DNA of 64,000 bases, taken from the NCBI GenBank assembly GCA_946122785.1, contig CAMGYJ010000007.1:6464909-6528908 (forward strand), given 5' to 3'. Positions 47,000 through 61,111 of this stretch are shown here, piece after piece. Numbering within the stretch: position 1 is the stretch's first letter; the number at the start of each line of letters is the position of its first letter. This stretch comes from Linum tenue. Its lineage: Eukaryota; Streptophyta; Magnoliopsida; Malpighiales; Linaceae. The position numbers and the translations under genes are program-made. A model generated the notes under the pieces. The model was not told the origin of the DNA. It did no database searches and saw only the letters and a program-made list of their open reading frames with translations.

Positions 47000-48822
47000 T
47001 AAAAAGCTTCAATTGATTTCGAAAGTTGGTTGATGGAGTCACTAAACTACTAGGGTTGTAAATTACCTTAGTAGGGGTAAATGAATGTAAAGAAAAATCA
47101 AAATGCTATAAAATTAGCTAAAAAAAGATAAATCTATCTGTATAATTGTATTGTACGATTCAAATTGTCATGTTATGGTTTGATGTCTGAATTCTTGGAG
47201 AGGATCCTTTGAGGTGATATTGGAGAAGTGCGGTTAAATTGGCCCGGTCCGGTTAAATTGGCTCTAATTGATCCAGTCCCAGTCCGGTCTTTTCGGGAAT
47301 ATAAGGACCAAAAATTGGATTGGATACAGTTCGGTCTTGATCTGGTCCGGTCTTTGACTAGATCCCAATTCGGTCTTTATTTTAGATTGAACTTGTGGGG
47401 ATTTTAGTGGTCTGGGGACACAAAGAGTGAGGAGTTGGTCAAGTTTTGGGTGTGGGGCTATCTTATCCGGTCTTTATCCGGTTTTTGATTCGGTCCCAAA
47501 CTGGTTTCTTACCTCAAATCAAAGCCCGAATATTGGATTGTTTGTTATCCGGTTCCGGTCCGGTCCCAGTCCGGATTATACGGTCCGATTTCGGATAAAA
47601 CCAAATAGCCCGGACCAAATAGCCAGCCCTAGTTGCGAGATCTTTAGCCAACACATCACTTCCTAATAATCGAATTATTGTTTTTTTATTTCATTTTATG
47701 ATATCCTTTTGTGTAATTATTATTTCTAAACCCGAATTACTCGATGGAATGAAAGTGATTATTATTTCATTTTATGACAACTAACCCTTGGTTAGGAGTC
47801 ATAGATACACCATGTCCATGTGGGCTCAAAGCTCCAAATTAGTGAAGGGGATGCATCTAGCTTAGTTTGATTATTTTACAATAGTTTATAGGACTAATAT
47901 CACTAGAAGGCCTGTACTTTTTGAAAATTGTCACTTCTATCATATAGTATTAAACACGACAATCTTAAAACGAGATGTGAGTTACATGAAAATTTGTACC
48001 CTAAACATTTATGTTGATCGTTAGAGATTACAGTTCACCAATTGGAGATCAATATTCATTGTTAAGTATCTTGACTCCTCTAGAAAAACTTCGAACCATT
48101 TTCTTCCCTTTTTATCGAAGAACGTATTAGAGTGATTAATCAATTTATTCTAGATGAGTTATTAAATCAATTTTTCATTTACTATGTACATGACATGCGC
48201 TATGAAATACCTAGGGATGGCAAAAATATCCGTAACTGTGGATATAAGCCCGAATCCGACCTAATCGGGTAGGGTAAACCCCGAACCCAAATGACTTTTA
48301 GTGGGTACGGGTAATTCTCTTTTGACCAATTCAACTTTTTTTATTTTATTTCATTATGTTTTAAATAAAATAAAATATTATTTTTTGTCATAGTATAATA
48401 TTATTTTTGGTAACTTAGAAGTTTATCAAAACTTCATTGTCACACCTTCCAAATAATATAGTATCAAATATAATAAGTAATTGGTTTCGGAATTTAATAA
48501 CTAATTCATAAGAAAATAACTAACCATTAAAATATAATGGTGACCAAAGATTTAAATATTTTAACACTTTTTTTATTCGTTTTTTATTTTCTTTCCCTCG
48601 TCTTCTCTCACCGTGTCTTGTCTTCCCATTTCTGATTTCTGATTTCTCTCTTCCTCTCTGCCCCAAGTGGGCTGTTTGGTCTTGCCTTTGCCTTTCTCTC
48701 TCCTTCTCTTTTTCCTTTGCCTTTCTCTCTCCGTCTGTCCGTCTCCCTCTCCCCTTTCTTCTCCTTTTCTTTCTGAAGAGTGATACTCCCCCCTCCTCTG
48801 AAATAAGAGAGAGGAACAGGTT
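47000..48822. other. Intergenic, two degraded TIR-type elements, PBL leader
   Basis: The block 47,220-47,632 is dense in CGGTCC/GGTCTT words and ends CAAATAGCCAGCCCTAGTTG, like the terminus of a hAT element. At 48,211 TAGGGATGGCAAAAATATCC starts another hAT-like end. The stretch 48,580-48,800 is a strongly pyrimidine-rich 5' leader of the downstream kinase. Confidence 0.5.
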
Positions 48823-51771
48823 ATGGGCTGGTTTATCTGTGGTGGAAAGGCAAACAAAAATGCCAAGAAACTCCACAGGAAACAGCCTGATGATTTCAAT
48901 GAATCCAAGCAGCAGCAGCAGAAGAAGTTTGATGATCAGATCCCGTCTTCTTCAGGTAATTTCACTTGAATACCATCGAGCTTGGAAATTCGTTATTGTT
49001 TTCCTTTTTTCCAGATTGCTGAAACTCTGCTATGTTTTGAATGTCCTTCCATTTCACGAATTCGTTGTTATTGTTTTGTTTTCTTCTATGGGTTTGTCGC
49101 CAGCTGATTTCTTGATGACACTTGTGAATCATCGAAATTATTTGACAAAGCCCCGTCCTTTCCTCAATTTTAGGCTTCAATCTGTTCTGGGTTCTTATTA
49201 ATCCTCAGCTTTAGGCAATAATATCTTCAGGGTTCATAGTAATTTGTTGATTTGGAGTGGGGTTATTAAGGAGGTTTGATTTCAGGGGGGAAATATGCTG
49301 CTCTTTGATGCATGTTCTCGCTGCGTGGTATTAGTCTTTGAGCTATTGTTGGTCTCTTTGGAAGTTTTGTTTTTATGATGACGATTTCTGGGGAACATCT
49401 GGTATTTGTTGGTTTTTTGGTCTGCTATGGAATCATGGCGATTTTTTGGGTAGATAAACCAGTTCTGAGTCTGTTTTTCTATTTCATTTTCCCCCAGGTG
49501 TGGGATTCTTTAACATGGTTACAGTTTTTGCAAGTTGGTAACTAGGCTGTTGCTTGTTACTATTCATGACATATGGATCACTGGTTTATCAAATGTTGTT
49601 ATGATTGAAGGATAGGGTAATTGCAAAGTCTGCATCCAAAGGTCCTTTCTTTTCCTACATGTCTATGAGAAACTACAATAATTCCGTCCACAGTGAGTAG
49701 TTGAAGGTGCTTACAAAGATGCTTTGTGGTACACCAACGAGGGTGATCTGTATATTTCTTGTCTTTTCCTTGTGAATATAATCCAAGCATTGCTCCTTCT
49801 GGAATGCTAAGTTTTGTCTGTTTTGATCCTTTGCTTTCTTTTGCCAGTCTTACTGATAATGAATGCATGTTCAATTATTCAATCTACCTTTAGGGTTTTG
49901 ATGATGCAATTGGTTTGACTATTCATTATTCTTGTGTAGATAAAATAAAGCAAAATATCACCCAACAGTTGAAGGAAATTCCCAAGCCGAAAGAGGGAGG
50001 ATCAGATCACATTGCTGCACATACATTTACATTCCGTGAGTTGGCTGCCGCGACTAAGAATTTTAGGGCAGATTATCTTCTGGGTGAAGGAGGTTTTGGC
50101 CGGGTATATAAAGGGAGATTAGACAGCACGAATCAGGTTAGCTGAGATCTGTCATCTTTTCATTTTCAAAACTGATTGTTGAATTTTGCTTGTAGCTCTA
50201 GCTTATTATTTTCTCAGGAATAGTTAGCATTTGATGTTTGTAGTTAAGACCCAAACGGATTGTTCTTCTCTTTTGGTGTAGGTTGTCGCTATCAAGCAAC
50301 TTGATCGAAATGGCCTACAAGGAAACAGAGAATTTTTGGTTGAAGTATTGATGTTGAGCCTACTTCACCATACTAACCTAGTGAACTTGATTGGCTACTG
50401 TGCTGATGGAGACCAGAGACTCTTGGTATACGAGTACATGCCATTAGGATCTTTGGAAGACCATTTACACGGTAAGGAGTGAATCTTATTTCTGGATATA
50501 CTAAGTGAAAAGGGTTAGGACAGGCTTAGCTATAGCTGGTAATTTATCCAAATGCCAGGCCAGAGGTGAACCACATATCTGATGTAGCATTTAGATGCCA
50601 TCTCTTTCCATATATTTATGGATTTCCCATCTGGGTTCTAATAATGCCGTCATCTCTGTCGAATGTTGCTTAATGTGGTATTGACGTATTGTTGAAAGTG
50701 TGTTCTGTATTTGATGATTTTTGGTCTTTCTGAAATGCTGATAAACTTTCAGACCTGCCACCTGATAAAAGGGCACTCGATTGGAACACAAGAATGAAAA
50801 TTGCTGCTGGTGCTGCTAAGGGTTTGGAGTATCTGCACGACAAAGCTAACCCTCCGGTTATATATCGGGATCTAAAGTGCTCAAACATACTGCTTGATGA
50901 AAATTTTCACCCAAAGCTGTCTGATTTTGGTTTGGCGAAATTGGGCCCTGTCGGAGACAAGACACATGTTTCTACTAGAGTGATGGGCACTTATGGATAC
51001 TGTGCACCAGAGTATGCAATGACAGGTCAACTTACATTAAAATCAGATGTGTATAGCTTCGGCGTTGTTCTTCTCGAGGTTATCACTGGAAGGAAAGCCA
51101 TTGACAACTCGAGGGCTGCCGGGGAGCATAACCTGGTTGCATGGGTGAGATTTCTGTTGCCTTCCTTTTTGTACTCTCTATTCTTTTCTGGCCATTTAGA
51201 TGCCACTTGAAATCCTTTGGCTTAGTGCATTTTGGATGCTTATTTCGTAGAAGAATGTTTCTTGTCCTATGTTTTGGGACTACAACCAAGACAAAGAACT
51301 TCTCACTCATCCACAAGAAAAGAATCTGTGGATTATTCAGAATCCCCTTTTTTTTATAACAATCTTGGATTTAAAATCCACATATTCTTCAGAATCAGAT
51401 ATTCTGAAACCCGTCTTTAAGACGTCCTTGGCATGGAGGGCCATTAGTGTGTTTATGCTGAAAAGTATAATGATACTGAAGTTTTTTGGTCTTATAATCT
51501 CTGGCAGGCTCGACCATTGTTCAAGGACCGAAGGAAGTTTGCACAGATGGCTGATCCGCTACTGCAAGGGCATTACCCGATGAGGGGATTGTATCAAGCT
51601 CTAGCTGTTGCCGCAATGTGTGTTCAAGAACAGCCGAACATGAGACCTCTCATTGCTGATGTTGTTACTGCCCTGACTTACCTTGCGTCCCAGAAGTATG
51701 ATCCGGAGAGCCAGCCAGCCCGTGCAGTTGCAGGAGGGGGACAATCTACTCCTAGAGCTAGAAGAGAGTAA
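48823..51771 (+). CDS. PBL7: Receptor-like cytoplasmic kinase VII, PBL7/CDL1-like, 5 exons, 391 aa
   Basis: Exons 48823-48955, 49940-50136, 50282-50471, 50753-51144 and 51508-51771 total 1,176 nt. The N-terminus MGWFICGGK has Gly2 and a nearby Cys, an N-myristoylation/palmitoylation signal that anchors the kinase to the plasma membrane. A Lys/Gln-rich linker follows, then [14 protein letters not shown]. Kinase motifs are all present: [18 protein letters not shown] lysine, [35 protein letters not shown] and [12 protein letters not shown]. The clade phosphorylates targets downstream of cell-surface receptors in immunity and brassinosteroid signalling. Similarity to CDL1/PBL7 is strongest at the N-terminus and the C-end ([13 protein letters not shown]); PBL5/PBL6 cannot be excluded. 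Confidence 0.92.
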
Positions 51772-52855
51772 TAGTGAAAAGCTGTTTCTGTTTGGTAGGA
51801 AACGAAAGAGGAATTGGTGATGGTTTCTTTCAGACCATCTGGATCCTCAAACCCTCTCCTATAAGGTTGCTGTGACCATGCAGTCATCTCGAAACAAGGA
51901 GTAGAAGACATGGATGAAAGAAGGAGAAGAAGTTGCTTGAGAAGAGCACAGAGAATTCATGTTTGTGAAAATGCGATTGCGGGACTTGGTTTTAGGAGCT
52001 CTGCATTCAAGAATTTTGGAGTATACTCAGAAAAACAAAGGTGAGTTGCAATGAGCAAGATGAATGGGAGATCAAATTGGATCTCTTTTTACTTTTTACC
52101 TTTTTTTTCCTCCTTCCTCTCTTTCGGTTTCCTATATATAATCTCTGTTATTTATTTTATTTTATTTTTTTGGTGAAAGAATATTCATGAATGTGCAAGT
52201 ACAATTCCTAGCTCTTGGGGCTATCTGTATCTATAGTTCAGATTTCTTGTTTATACACAGACTTACCCCTACTGTGGCAACATGAAAGACTTTATCTTCT
52301 CATCTTATCATGTTCATTTGTGCCTTCATCTTCTACAAGTCCCAAGTTGGTTATCGTTTCGTATTAATGGTAATCACGCCCTAATTAAGTCCCCGTCTTA
52401 TCCCCGTAACAAGTCGAGAACTTTCAAGGATGATGCAGGTGAGCAAGTACTTTCTGTGCTGAGCAGACAAGTTTGAGCAAGCAAAAGCTATGAACAAAAT
52501 GGAAGGAAATTTTTGTAGTGAGAAATTGACTGCACTATAAGAAGATTCCTTGCACATTCTATTGCAACTAATATAACCAACACATTATTAGTTTACTAAA
52601 AGAAATCAAAAAATGCGATTGATATACTGTGCTCTACAATAATTAGGCCAAAACTTACACCCGAGGAAACAGAAAGGTTGAAAGGAGAGGGAAAGAACTA
52701 TAGCAGGCAAGGCCAACGTAGGGCACTCCCCCTCGAATTTACCATTGTCGTCGTCGGTTCACACAAAGAGAATATCTACCAGTTGTCCGACTAACTGAGA
52801 AGGAGAGAAACCTATGAATGTTCCCCAAACTTAGTAACTAGTATAAGTAACAATC
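51772..52855. other. PBL 3' UTR and short intergenic space
   Basis: The 3' UTR probably extends to about 52,250. The remainder separates the kinase from the convergent TBC gene. Nothing else was seen. Confidence 0.5.
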
Positions 52856-55800
52856 TCAATCTCTCTGCTCTTTGTCTTGTACCGCCGGGGAGCCATTTTG
52901 ATCGTTGGTTAACGCCTGCTCCTCGTTGGAAGACGATGGCTTCCCATCTCCGGTCTCTTCACCATTAGTAGCACTTGTAGATTTCCCCTGTTGAAACTTG
53001 AAACGCCACATCAGTTTGATTTTAAAACAGAGGGAAGGGAGCATGCATTAATTGAATAAACACTAAAAGAAATTCCATTAGTATAACCGAAACAAGCATC
53101 GATGCCAAATGAAATGCTCTTTATTTATCAAGCAATTGCTTTCAAACTTTGCCTACCAAACACCAGTCCTTGTAGCAAAAGTTCATATTCTGGCAGATTA
53201 ACCAAAACACCTTTTGGAGCAATCATCTTAAAGTTAGTTAACCTACTCTGATAAAGCTACTTGCTATACTAAAACAGGGCCTACTAAATTCAGCAGTATT
53301 GTAGGCCCTTAATTCATCATATGGTTCGCCCTATTTTGGGGTCTTGGAGGGCAGCCTTGCCCCAAAAAAGAACTACTTAGTGGGGGCTATAATATATACG
53401 ACATTGAACCTTTTTGCCGTTCAGGGACGTGCTGTTAGGAAGATTAGACGTGAGAAATGTGCCTTTGAGTAAGGCTCTGGTACTGATAGATTTTAATCTT
53501 CTCCAACATTTAGAAGCATTTTATGAACAAGAGACGGAGAACTGACCTTGCTTTTGTCACGCCAGCCAAGTCCAAATAATCCGGACTTTCTTGTAGGCGT
53601 TTCCTGTGCCGGGTCTTGATTGCTGTCGCTACGTAGCAATTTCTCTGGATTTTGACCTCTACAGAAGATAAAATTAATCATGCTGAGCATCACAACGACG
53701 TAAAGTATGATGTAAAACACATTAAGCAACAGTAACATTCATCTGCTTGTAAAGCAAAACGACAGACCTGGGAGACGGTACTGTTTTCAGCTGGCCAGAC
53801 TGGTATTGCAAGGTAGCTTCTAACATTGATTCTGCCATGACTACTCGTTTCTCCATTTCCGCGAGTGATGCCATCGCCTCTTCATACTTCTCCTGCACAA
53901 AGATACAGCATAGCAATTGTATTAACACTGGAAGAGACTAAGCACAAATTATCAGTGACACAAAAAGTTGTGTAATGCAGGCATTCATTTAAATCATGCC
54001 CAGCTCTGCATCTGCCAATCCGTGTAATTGATTACTCGAACTAACACATGACAGAAGGAAATTCTATAGGGCAAGTGTGCATCGTCATCATCTCAGCATC
54101 TAAATTAATATAATCCAAGCAACTTTGACTTTAGCAAAATCATCACCCTTCAAGATCAAAATCTCAGCAAGAAATGAAGACACATTTGAACCCATTTCCT
54201 AGAGTACATTTTCAACTACTTTGTTTCACCAAGTATTTGAGATTGCATGTGCAGTTCCAAATCCACTGAAATACAACCAAAGTGTCAACGGAACACATTT
54301 TCAATTAGATCATATTGCAAATTCCACTTATTACATACAGCTATAACCAAACGACCTGAAAGATAACAAGAATTACCTGAAGCACTTGGCAAGCATATCT
54401 TTGAGCTGATGCATCCTGCTCAGCATATCTACGAGCATCTTCAGTTACTTTTTGCTCTTGCTCCACTCGCATTAACACCTCAAAGAGCAAAAGGCACACT
54501 TTCAGACCACAAACAAAACCATGGGAACAGGTAAGGAAGACTTATATAAATGGGTAACTACAGGAGACCAAACCTGAATCATGGCATTTTCTTGCTCCTC
54601 CTTCTCGGCCAGAGCCTTCCGCAGCTCTGAAACCTCCTGTTCCAACTGCTCAGCCTATATCCCATAAACAGATTAAATTGTTCAATTGCATGTTACTGAC
54701 ACTGAAAGGGAACAACAGATCACCAACCATATGCAGATTATTGAAACCAGCTTAACATGTCTGTGATGGACCAGTGATAAAGCAAGCAATATACTTTATG
54801 CTGCACTATCATATATTCTCTTCAGTTCATGGATTTAAGTGCCAAATAGAAAAAAATAAGAACAATCTAACAGTGTGTCAGGTTGTAATGATATACAAGG
54901 CAAATCACAATAAAGAAAGTAATTTTTACCCTTGCACTCAGTTGCCTTCGATTATCTTGTTTGACCATCTCCATTAAAGCCGTCTCCAATTCCTCAGCTC
55001 TAACAAAGAAACAATATATAATCAAGACACTTACATGCACACATATTGCAAAAGAAACTTAAATCACACAACAATTGCCAAAATGAAAAAGTTACTGCAG
55101 AGTGACATGATGAGATAAATGCCATTTCAATGGATTTGGAATTAGTAAGCTAAAAATTGAGAGATAGCCCTGAAGTGGCTAGAGAAAACAGAAGGCGTCC
55201 CATTCACTGATCAAGGCATGTTTTAATAACCCAACATGAACTAGGTTTCACAGAATATTCAAACTGCTTCAAAAATGAGGGGAGAATATGACAACACTAT
55301 GGACTTAAGTTGCACTTCTCGAAGAACCAAAGGTGGCCTTCTATGGCAGAGCATTACACCAACAGGGTCATGTATACAGTATGCAATCCTTTCTAATTTC
55401 CCCTGAAGCTCTAAAGCATGCCCGTATGATAAAGAATCACACATATCTGAGTTCATTGCAGACAACCCAAATACACATCTAAAGTCATCATTATGGTGCA
55501 AGGAAAGCGGAATTCGTAAAGTTGATAGTCCAGACCCAACTTCCAGTGCAATTAGTCAGTGCTTAGTGTCTTAAGTGATGCAAACATACACCTCCACCTA
55601 CCCTATGTTCATTCATACGAACTCAGCTAATACAGAAAATTACTGACCTCAATAGAGCAGATCTTTTCTCCTCTAATAACTTGCACAATTCAACCTTCAA
55701 CCACACCACCTGCATGTATAATCTTGTTTTAAGAACAATATGAAGGAAGGATAAAGTCTCAGAAAATGGTGAAACAAATGATTTGTTGAATAACTGCCAT

Positions 55801-58800
55801 CCATGATCTCTGTCTGTGGGTTCAAAACACAAGCAACAGTGTCCATAGGCATTTTTTATGGACTTTAATCAGTTTGTCAGCATCAGTGAATTTATTTATT
55901 GAATACCAGCACCAATGATTTGTTATGCCAGAGTAAGCTTGAACTTCCTACCGCGAAGATGTTTTAGGTCAACATAATTACAGAGCACATAAATGTATAT
56001 AAGCTACCTGATCTTGAAGATCTGGAGTACTATCTATCTCCCCATTCTCTGTCAGAGTGACAAGAACATCATCTGAATTAATAGATCCAGACTCAGAACG
56101 AGATAATTCACCATTGGGTTGCCTTCTTCCTTCTGCCAACATCGACTTAGTATCATGTTTGAAATTATACAGCTTCGAAGCCAACCCCTTGGTATCGCTC
56201 CAAGCTTGAAGTCCCTTTGTTCTCTCTTCAAGTGCGGCCATTACAGCTGGTCGATGCTTATTTCCCAATTCCCGCAATCGTGTTTCATTTACATTTTGGA
56301 AACCCATGCTAGCTGTAAGTACAAGTTGACTGCTATCAAATGTTGAACCCGCCAGTGACTGCAACAAAGTAACTGCATCTCCAGCATCCTTAGTCGTAAC
56401 TAATGCAGGGCCTACATAAAGAGTTGATAACTGAAAAAGTAGCATTCTGTTGCATAATAATCTGTTGCATAATAATGAAAAAATAGCATTCTTTACCCAG
56501 TACCATATAAGTCCATCAACGCAAGCGCTGTCCTAAAGAGCATGACACGGTTTCCTTCAAAAAGAAGGACGTCCCAGACTCGAAGAACTGCATTTATAAG
56601 CTACCAGTCAGAGAGAATTGAATTTAACAATTGATCCTGCGGACCAGATGTAACATTAGCCAAACTATGATCTAAAGACCAAAAACAACTGACCACTTTC
56701 CCACGGAAGCATATTCATAAAGATGGAAAGGAACCATGGTCCTGTAACCCATGCAACCTGCACTCCCAGATAATCCAGATGATTGACTGCAAAGAAAGAT
56801 TAAGAAAAGAAAACTACAAAGAATAAGAAAATGAAACCTTGAAACCCAAAACAGGGAAAAAAGTAACACTAGACTTAACCTAGTTTAGGGAATCTTTCGC
56901 GCACAAGCTCCTCAAAAATTAGTTGGTCGACCTGGAAAAAAAGGGTGTTGTCAGCATATCCCAATCTATACGTTCAGCACTTTTAACCCCTTGTTCAAAT
57001 ATAACATGAAACATAAAACCACTGTAAGATAAATAACTGGAAACAGAAAGAACCATCTATGTCCTAAGAGCTGGGATTACCTGAGACTCTGTCATTTCTT
57101 CAGAGTAATAGCCATCAAAATAATCATCAAGAAGACCCATCAATGTCCTAAGAGTTAAACAAGGAGCAAATGTGGCTGATAAGTTACCTTTTAAGTTAAG
57201 TAGACAAGGAGAGGCCCATATTTAAGAATAAGCAAAAGAATAAAACAAGGAGTGTGAATACTCACCAGAAGGCATTTTCTTCCGGCATCAGGAGTAGTAA
57301 AAGAGCAGCAAAGAAATTCATGGCCTGCATTTTAGTCAAAGAAAGAGCGGGAGCATATCAGAATTGACCATGGGACGAGAAGAAATAACTTCCCTGTTTT
57401 CCTGTTAAGCACACTCATGGTCAAGTACCTGACAATATCCTACTGAAGGATTGTGTCTTGCATAGGCTGTAAGTAACCGCCTCAAAGCATTTCTTCCATC
57501 ATTATCCAATGCTGGATGACCAGGAAAAGTTCGGGGCAAATCCTGCATTTAGATCACAAACAAGATCATGAGGTGATATATATAAAACATCTCAGGTTGG
57601 GTGGAGAACATATAACTGAAGCATAATGCAAATGTTGACCTTCTCAATCTGCCCTTTCCATTTTTCCGTTCCAGATGCAGAGTCTCTTGGTGAACTTTTA
57701 GGATCACTTTCTGATTGTACGTCTACGTGATTTTCTGATTTCGTTTCCAAGGCGAGGAGATCTTGGTAGTATTTATCTGTTCGCCGAGCCTTGACACCAA
57801 CAAATGCTTGCCATAGCTAAAACCCAAATCACATATTATTTGGACCTCTTACAGCAGAAATAAAAGGCAGTGAAAGGGAAATGTAATAAGCATAACATAT
57901 ACCTCTCCTCTAAGAGCCATTGGCACCCCTCCACGAACAAGGACCTCCAGCTCTTCTTTCCAAGAAGACAAATCTCCCTGATAGGCTGCATCAGCAACAG
58001 TAGCACCTGTTCCAGATGCCGCAACATTCTCAACCGGAGGAACGTCAGGAACTGGATCTGACCGCTCCACATCATAAAACTCATCCTCAGAATCTTCCTC
58101 TGTCACTCCTTTTGGTGATTTAGCATCTTCAAAAGTAGACACTGGCTTTTCTTTCATGTCATCTTGCTGTTCCCTCACTTGATCAGGCTTCTTCTTCACA
58201 CGCAAACACATCACATCTTCAATGACTCGAAGGGACGGTCTCGTCTCTGCCCAAATTTGGATCCTATGTATTCTTCTATTAGCTTTGGACTTTTTGTCCT
58301 CATTTTCAGTAAGATCCTCACATGAAACGTCAGAGTTACGCTTCTCATCATTCAGGCTGTCTCCTTCAGTTTCTTTCAGTAAACTATCATCAACCTCCTC
58401 CTCTGTTGCTTCAGTAATCAAGTTCCCAGCAGCTTCTTCTGAAGTAGAACCATTTACAGGCAGTTGAACAGGCTCCGCCAACCGGTCCAAGAAACTTTTC
58501 CATCTATCTGACCTTTCTTCCTCTTCCTCCTAAAATAGCAAATGTATGATGGTAAAGAACAACAACTTCCTTTCCTTAAAATAAATTCATCAAAGCTCCA
58601 AGCAGGGTTTTTTCTCCAAAGGTAAAGTTGAAACCCCAAGGCTCAAACCCAAGGATAGTTAGATGTTTCACTCCCCATTACAACTAGAGATCCCCCTTGG
58701 AGTTAACATTAACAATGAAACAATAATGCTTCAGCTAAGAGCTCCGCACAGTTAAGAAGATAAGATTAACGTTGACAAGGATTACTTTCTAAAGCAACAA

Positions 58801-59874
58801 GGACATGAAGAAGTGAATCAACTAACAATAATTCGACTATCAAGAACAATAATTCAAACACTTAAGGCTAAAAGAAACGACTCACGACCAAAGAAATAAT
58901 GCAACCACTCCAGACCTAATTTTCCTCTTTTTATGACAATTTCTGATAGGATCGTATGTACTAAAGAATGCCTAAACCCTTCTTGTAAAGTATGACTAAA
59001 TCCTGAGCTAAAAGAAATCATTTCCTTGGCTCTTCAATAACTTCTGCAACCAAGACCAGGGACACTTCAAAGCACCCCGCAGAAGAATAGGAAGATAGAA
59101 AGAAGATAAAACCTTATAGATATTAGCATATTCTCTGTATCTCTGAATATGTTGAGGTCTGACTGCAAATCCATACGCATCCCTGTCCATGACACCAACA
59201 TCTTCGCATCAAAACATAACCTCACTACTATTCAACCAAATTCATAACAACAGAACAGAGTAAGCCATCAATAATCAGAAACACACACGTCGTACCAAGT
59301 AGACACCACAGTATGAGGTATATTCTCGAACCAATGTACCAATCAACAAAGTAGACTTCTCTCAAATATACCAGAAATCACCCGCCATAGATCGACGAAA
59401 GCAACCCAGAAAATGACGAACTACTGCCACCAAAACCGCAAAGTCATTGTTCCACTTTGTTCACATTATCTCAACCCAGATGTAAAGCCGATGCAAAATC
59501 CAAATTCCACGCAACACCCAAAATCCCAAAAACCATAGCACATTGGACTGACCCCGATCGCAATTCAAATCCACAAAAAAAAAAATTCGAAGACAGAGCT
59601 CTAATCAACTCGGAGAAGAAGAACCCAAAACGTTAAGAATGTCTAAAAATCAGCAGCAATCGACGTAGCCAAAGCACGCTGCGATCGAACTGCTCTGAGG
59701 CTAAAGTCAAAACTACACTGCCACGACCGGGACGCACCGATAATTCGCCGGATCGAACCCAACAAGCAGAATCAGTGAAGTAGGTGATGAGAACACTAGT
59801 TGCCTTACTGACAGTACGTACCTCTTGAGGTCGAAAGCGACGAGAGGGTTTAACGCCTTGGCTTCAGCCTTCAT
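52856..59874 (-). CDS. TBC-domain Rab GTPase-activating protein with coiled-coil tail, 18 exons, 827 aa
   Basis: Exons: 59874-59822, 59182-59113, 58529-57903, 57816-57640, 57542-57429, 57324-57266, 57147-57081, 56931-56880, 56786-56694, 56587-56504, 56411-56008, 55709-55648, 54999-54930, 54654-54574, 54478-54377, 53892-53768, 53658-53547, 52987-52856. The sum is 2,484 nt. The first 200 residues are acidic and probably disordered. The TBC domain follows (VRGGVPMALRGELWQAFVG). Both catalytic fingers are present: the Arg finger in IEKDLPRTFPGHP and the Gln finger in SVGYCQAMNFF. The last 250 residues form a long Glu-rich coiled coil (KVELCKLLEEKRSALL, AEQLEQEVSELRKALAEKEE). It should stimulate GTP hydrolysis by a Rab/Ypt GTPase in vesicle traffic; the Rab is unknown. 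It resembles the plant proteins named TBC1 domain family member 8B-like. Confidence 0.93.
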
Positions 59875-60507
59875 ACTCGGCGGATCGGGTCAATTCGCTT
59901 GCCGGGCCGTCGGCTTCTTCCCCCCTCGGCGACGAAAGCAGAACCAGAAGACGGAGAAAGGGAGAGGGGGAGAGAGAGGGAAAGTGAAAGCTACAGCGGA
60001 AGTGGGAGAAAGAGAGAGAGAGATCTCCTGTTCTGGCAATCTTGTATTTGTCCTATCTTAGGCCCCGTTCCCTTGATTTTCTGGAACCCAAATTGGGGAG
60101 CCGACAGAGAGAAAACAGGGAGCGGTAGAAATGGCGGAGACTGAAACTGTGAGGAGAGAGTGAGTGAATGAGAGTGTGGACTCTGCTACAGAAAGGATGG
60201 ATGGGGCAAGGCAACTTTTGAGAATGGGCCGTGGGTGGGTGGGGAAAAGAAGGCCTGGTTGAAGAAGAAGAAGAGTTTCTATTCAGAGAATCACATGGAA
60301 ATGGCGAGATTAGCGTCACGTTACCTACATGTGATGATGATGAGGGAGAATTGAGAAGAGCAGAGGCCTTCCTTCCTTTTTGCCTTTAGGAGAACTTTTT
60401 GATGATTTCGTAGCACAGAGTTCCAAACATTTGCCAGGAAAATGAGGAAAGGTAAGATCTTCGGGAGGGTAATTAAACTCACAATGGTTGGTATTTTGTC
60501 GTTCTTA
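59875..60507 (-). promoter_or_regulatory. TBC gene 5' UTR and promoter region
   Basis: Contains a GA-rich (CT on the gene strand) tract at about 59,990-60,025, typical of plant leaders, and GC-rich sequence to about 60,330. The transcription start was not identified. Confidence 0.5.
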
Positions 60508-60958
60508 GGGCTCGTTTGCGTCGTGGATTTGAAAAATGAAGGTTTTGATATAACTTGGGTTTTGAAAAACCATGGATAAATGAGGGTTTTAGGTTCATTA
60601 TGGATTTGATAAACACCATTGTTTGTTTGATGGATTTCATGATGGATTTTGTTTATTAAATTTGTATGTATGAAGTGTAATTTACCTTTATTGCCCTTAA
60701 TGATATAAGAAGAGAAAACAAATATGAAGGGTATGTTGGTAAAAAATGATGGACTTCAAAGTCCATGATCAATTCCCACCTAAATAGGTGGAACTTTCAA
60801 ATCCGTGGGGTCCACGGATTTGGTCTCTTAAAGTTCGTGGGACCCACGGATTTGTTTCCCCTAAATGCATGAAGCAAACAATGGATTTTGGACAAAGTCC
60901 ATGATGGATCCAAATCCTTCACCAAATCCATCACCAAATCCACCAAGCAAACAAGCCC
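60508..60958. mobile_element. Harbinger-type MITE, 451 bp, upstream of the TBC gene
   Basis: Ends GGGCTCGTTTGCGTCGTGG / CCACCAAGCAAACAAGCCC, flanked by TTA on both sides (60,505-60,507 and 60,959-60,961), the classic PIF/Harbinger duplication. It shares the ATCCGTGGGGTCCACGGATT core with the MITE upstream of HRD1. Confidence 0.8.
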
Positions 60959-61111
60959 TTAATTTTGTCAATGTAGAGAATTCTCGTATTGATATGATAT
61001 GGTGTAAATATGGGTAAAATTGATAAGACAATTGATGGAAATTGGTCGGAGTTATCCGCCCCACAAACAATATCTCTATATATACAAAAATACTAATGAT
61101 TAGATGCTATA

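Noticed and set aside
48520..48908. Two overlapping frames rich in Glu, Lys and Arg on the minus strand
   Set aside because: They are the complement of the pyrimidine-rich leader of the kinase gene and have no domain.
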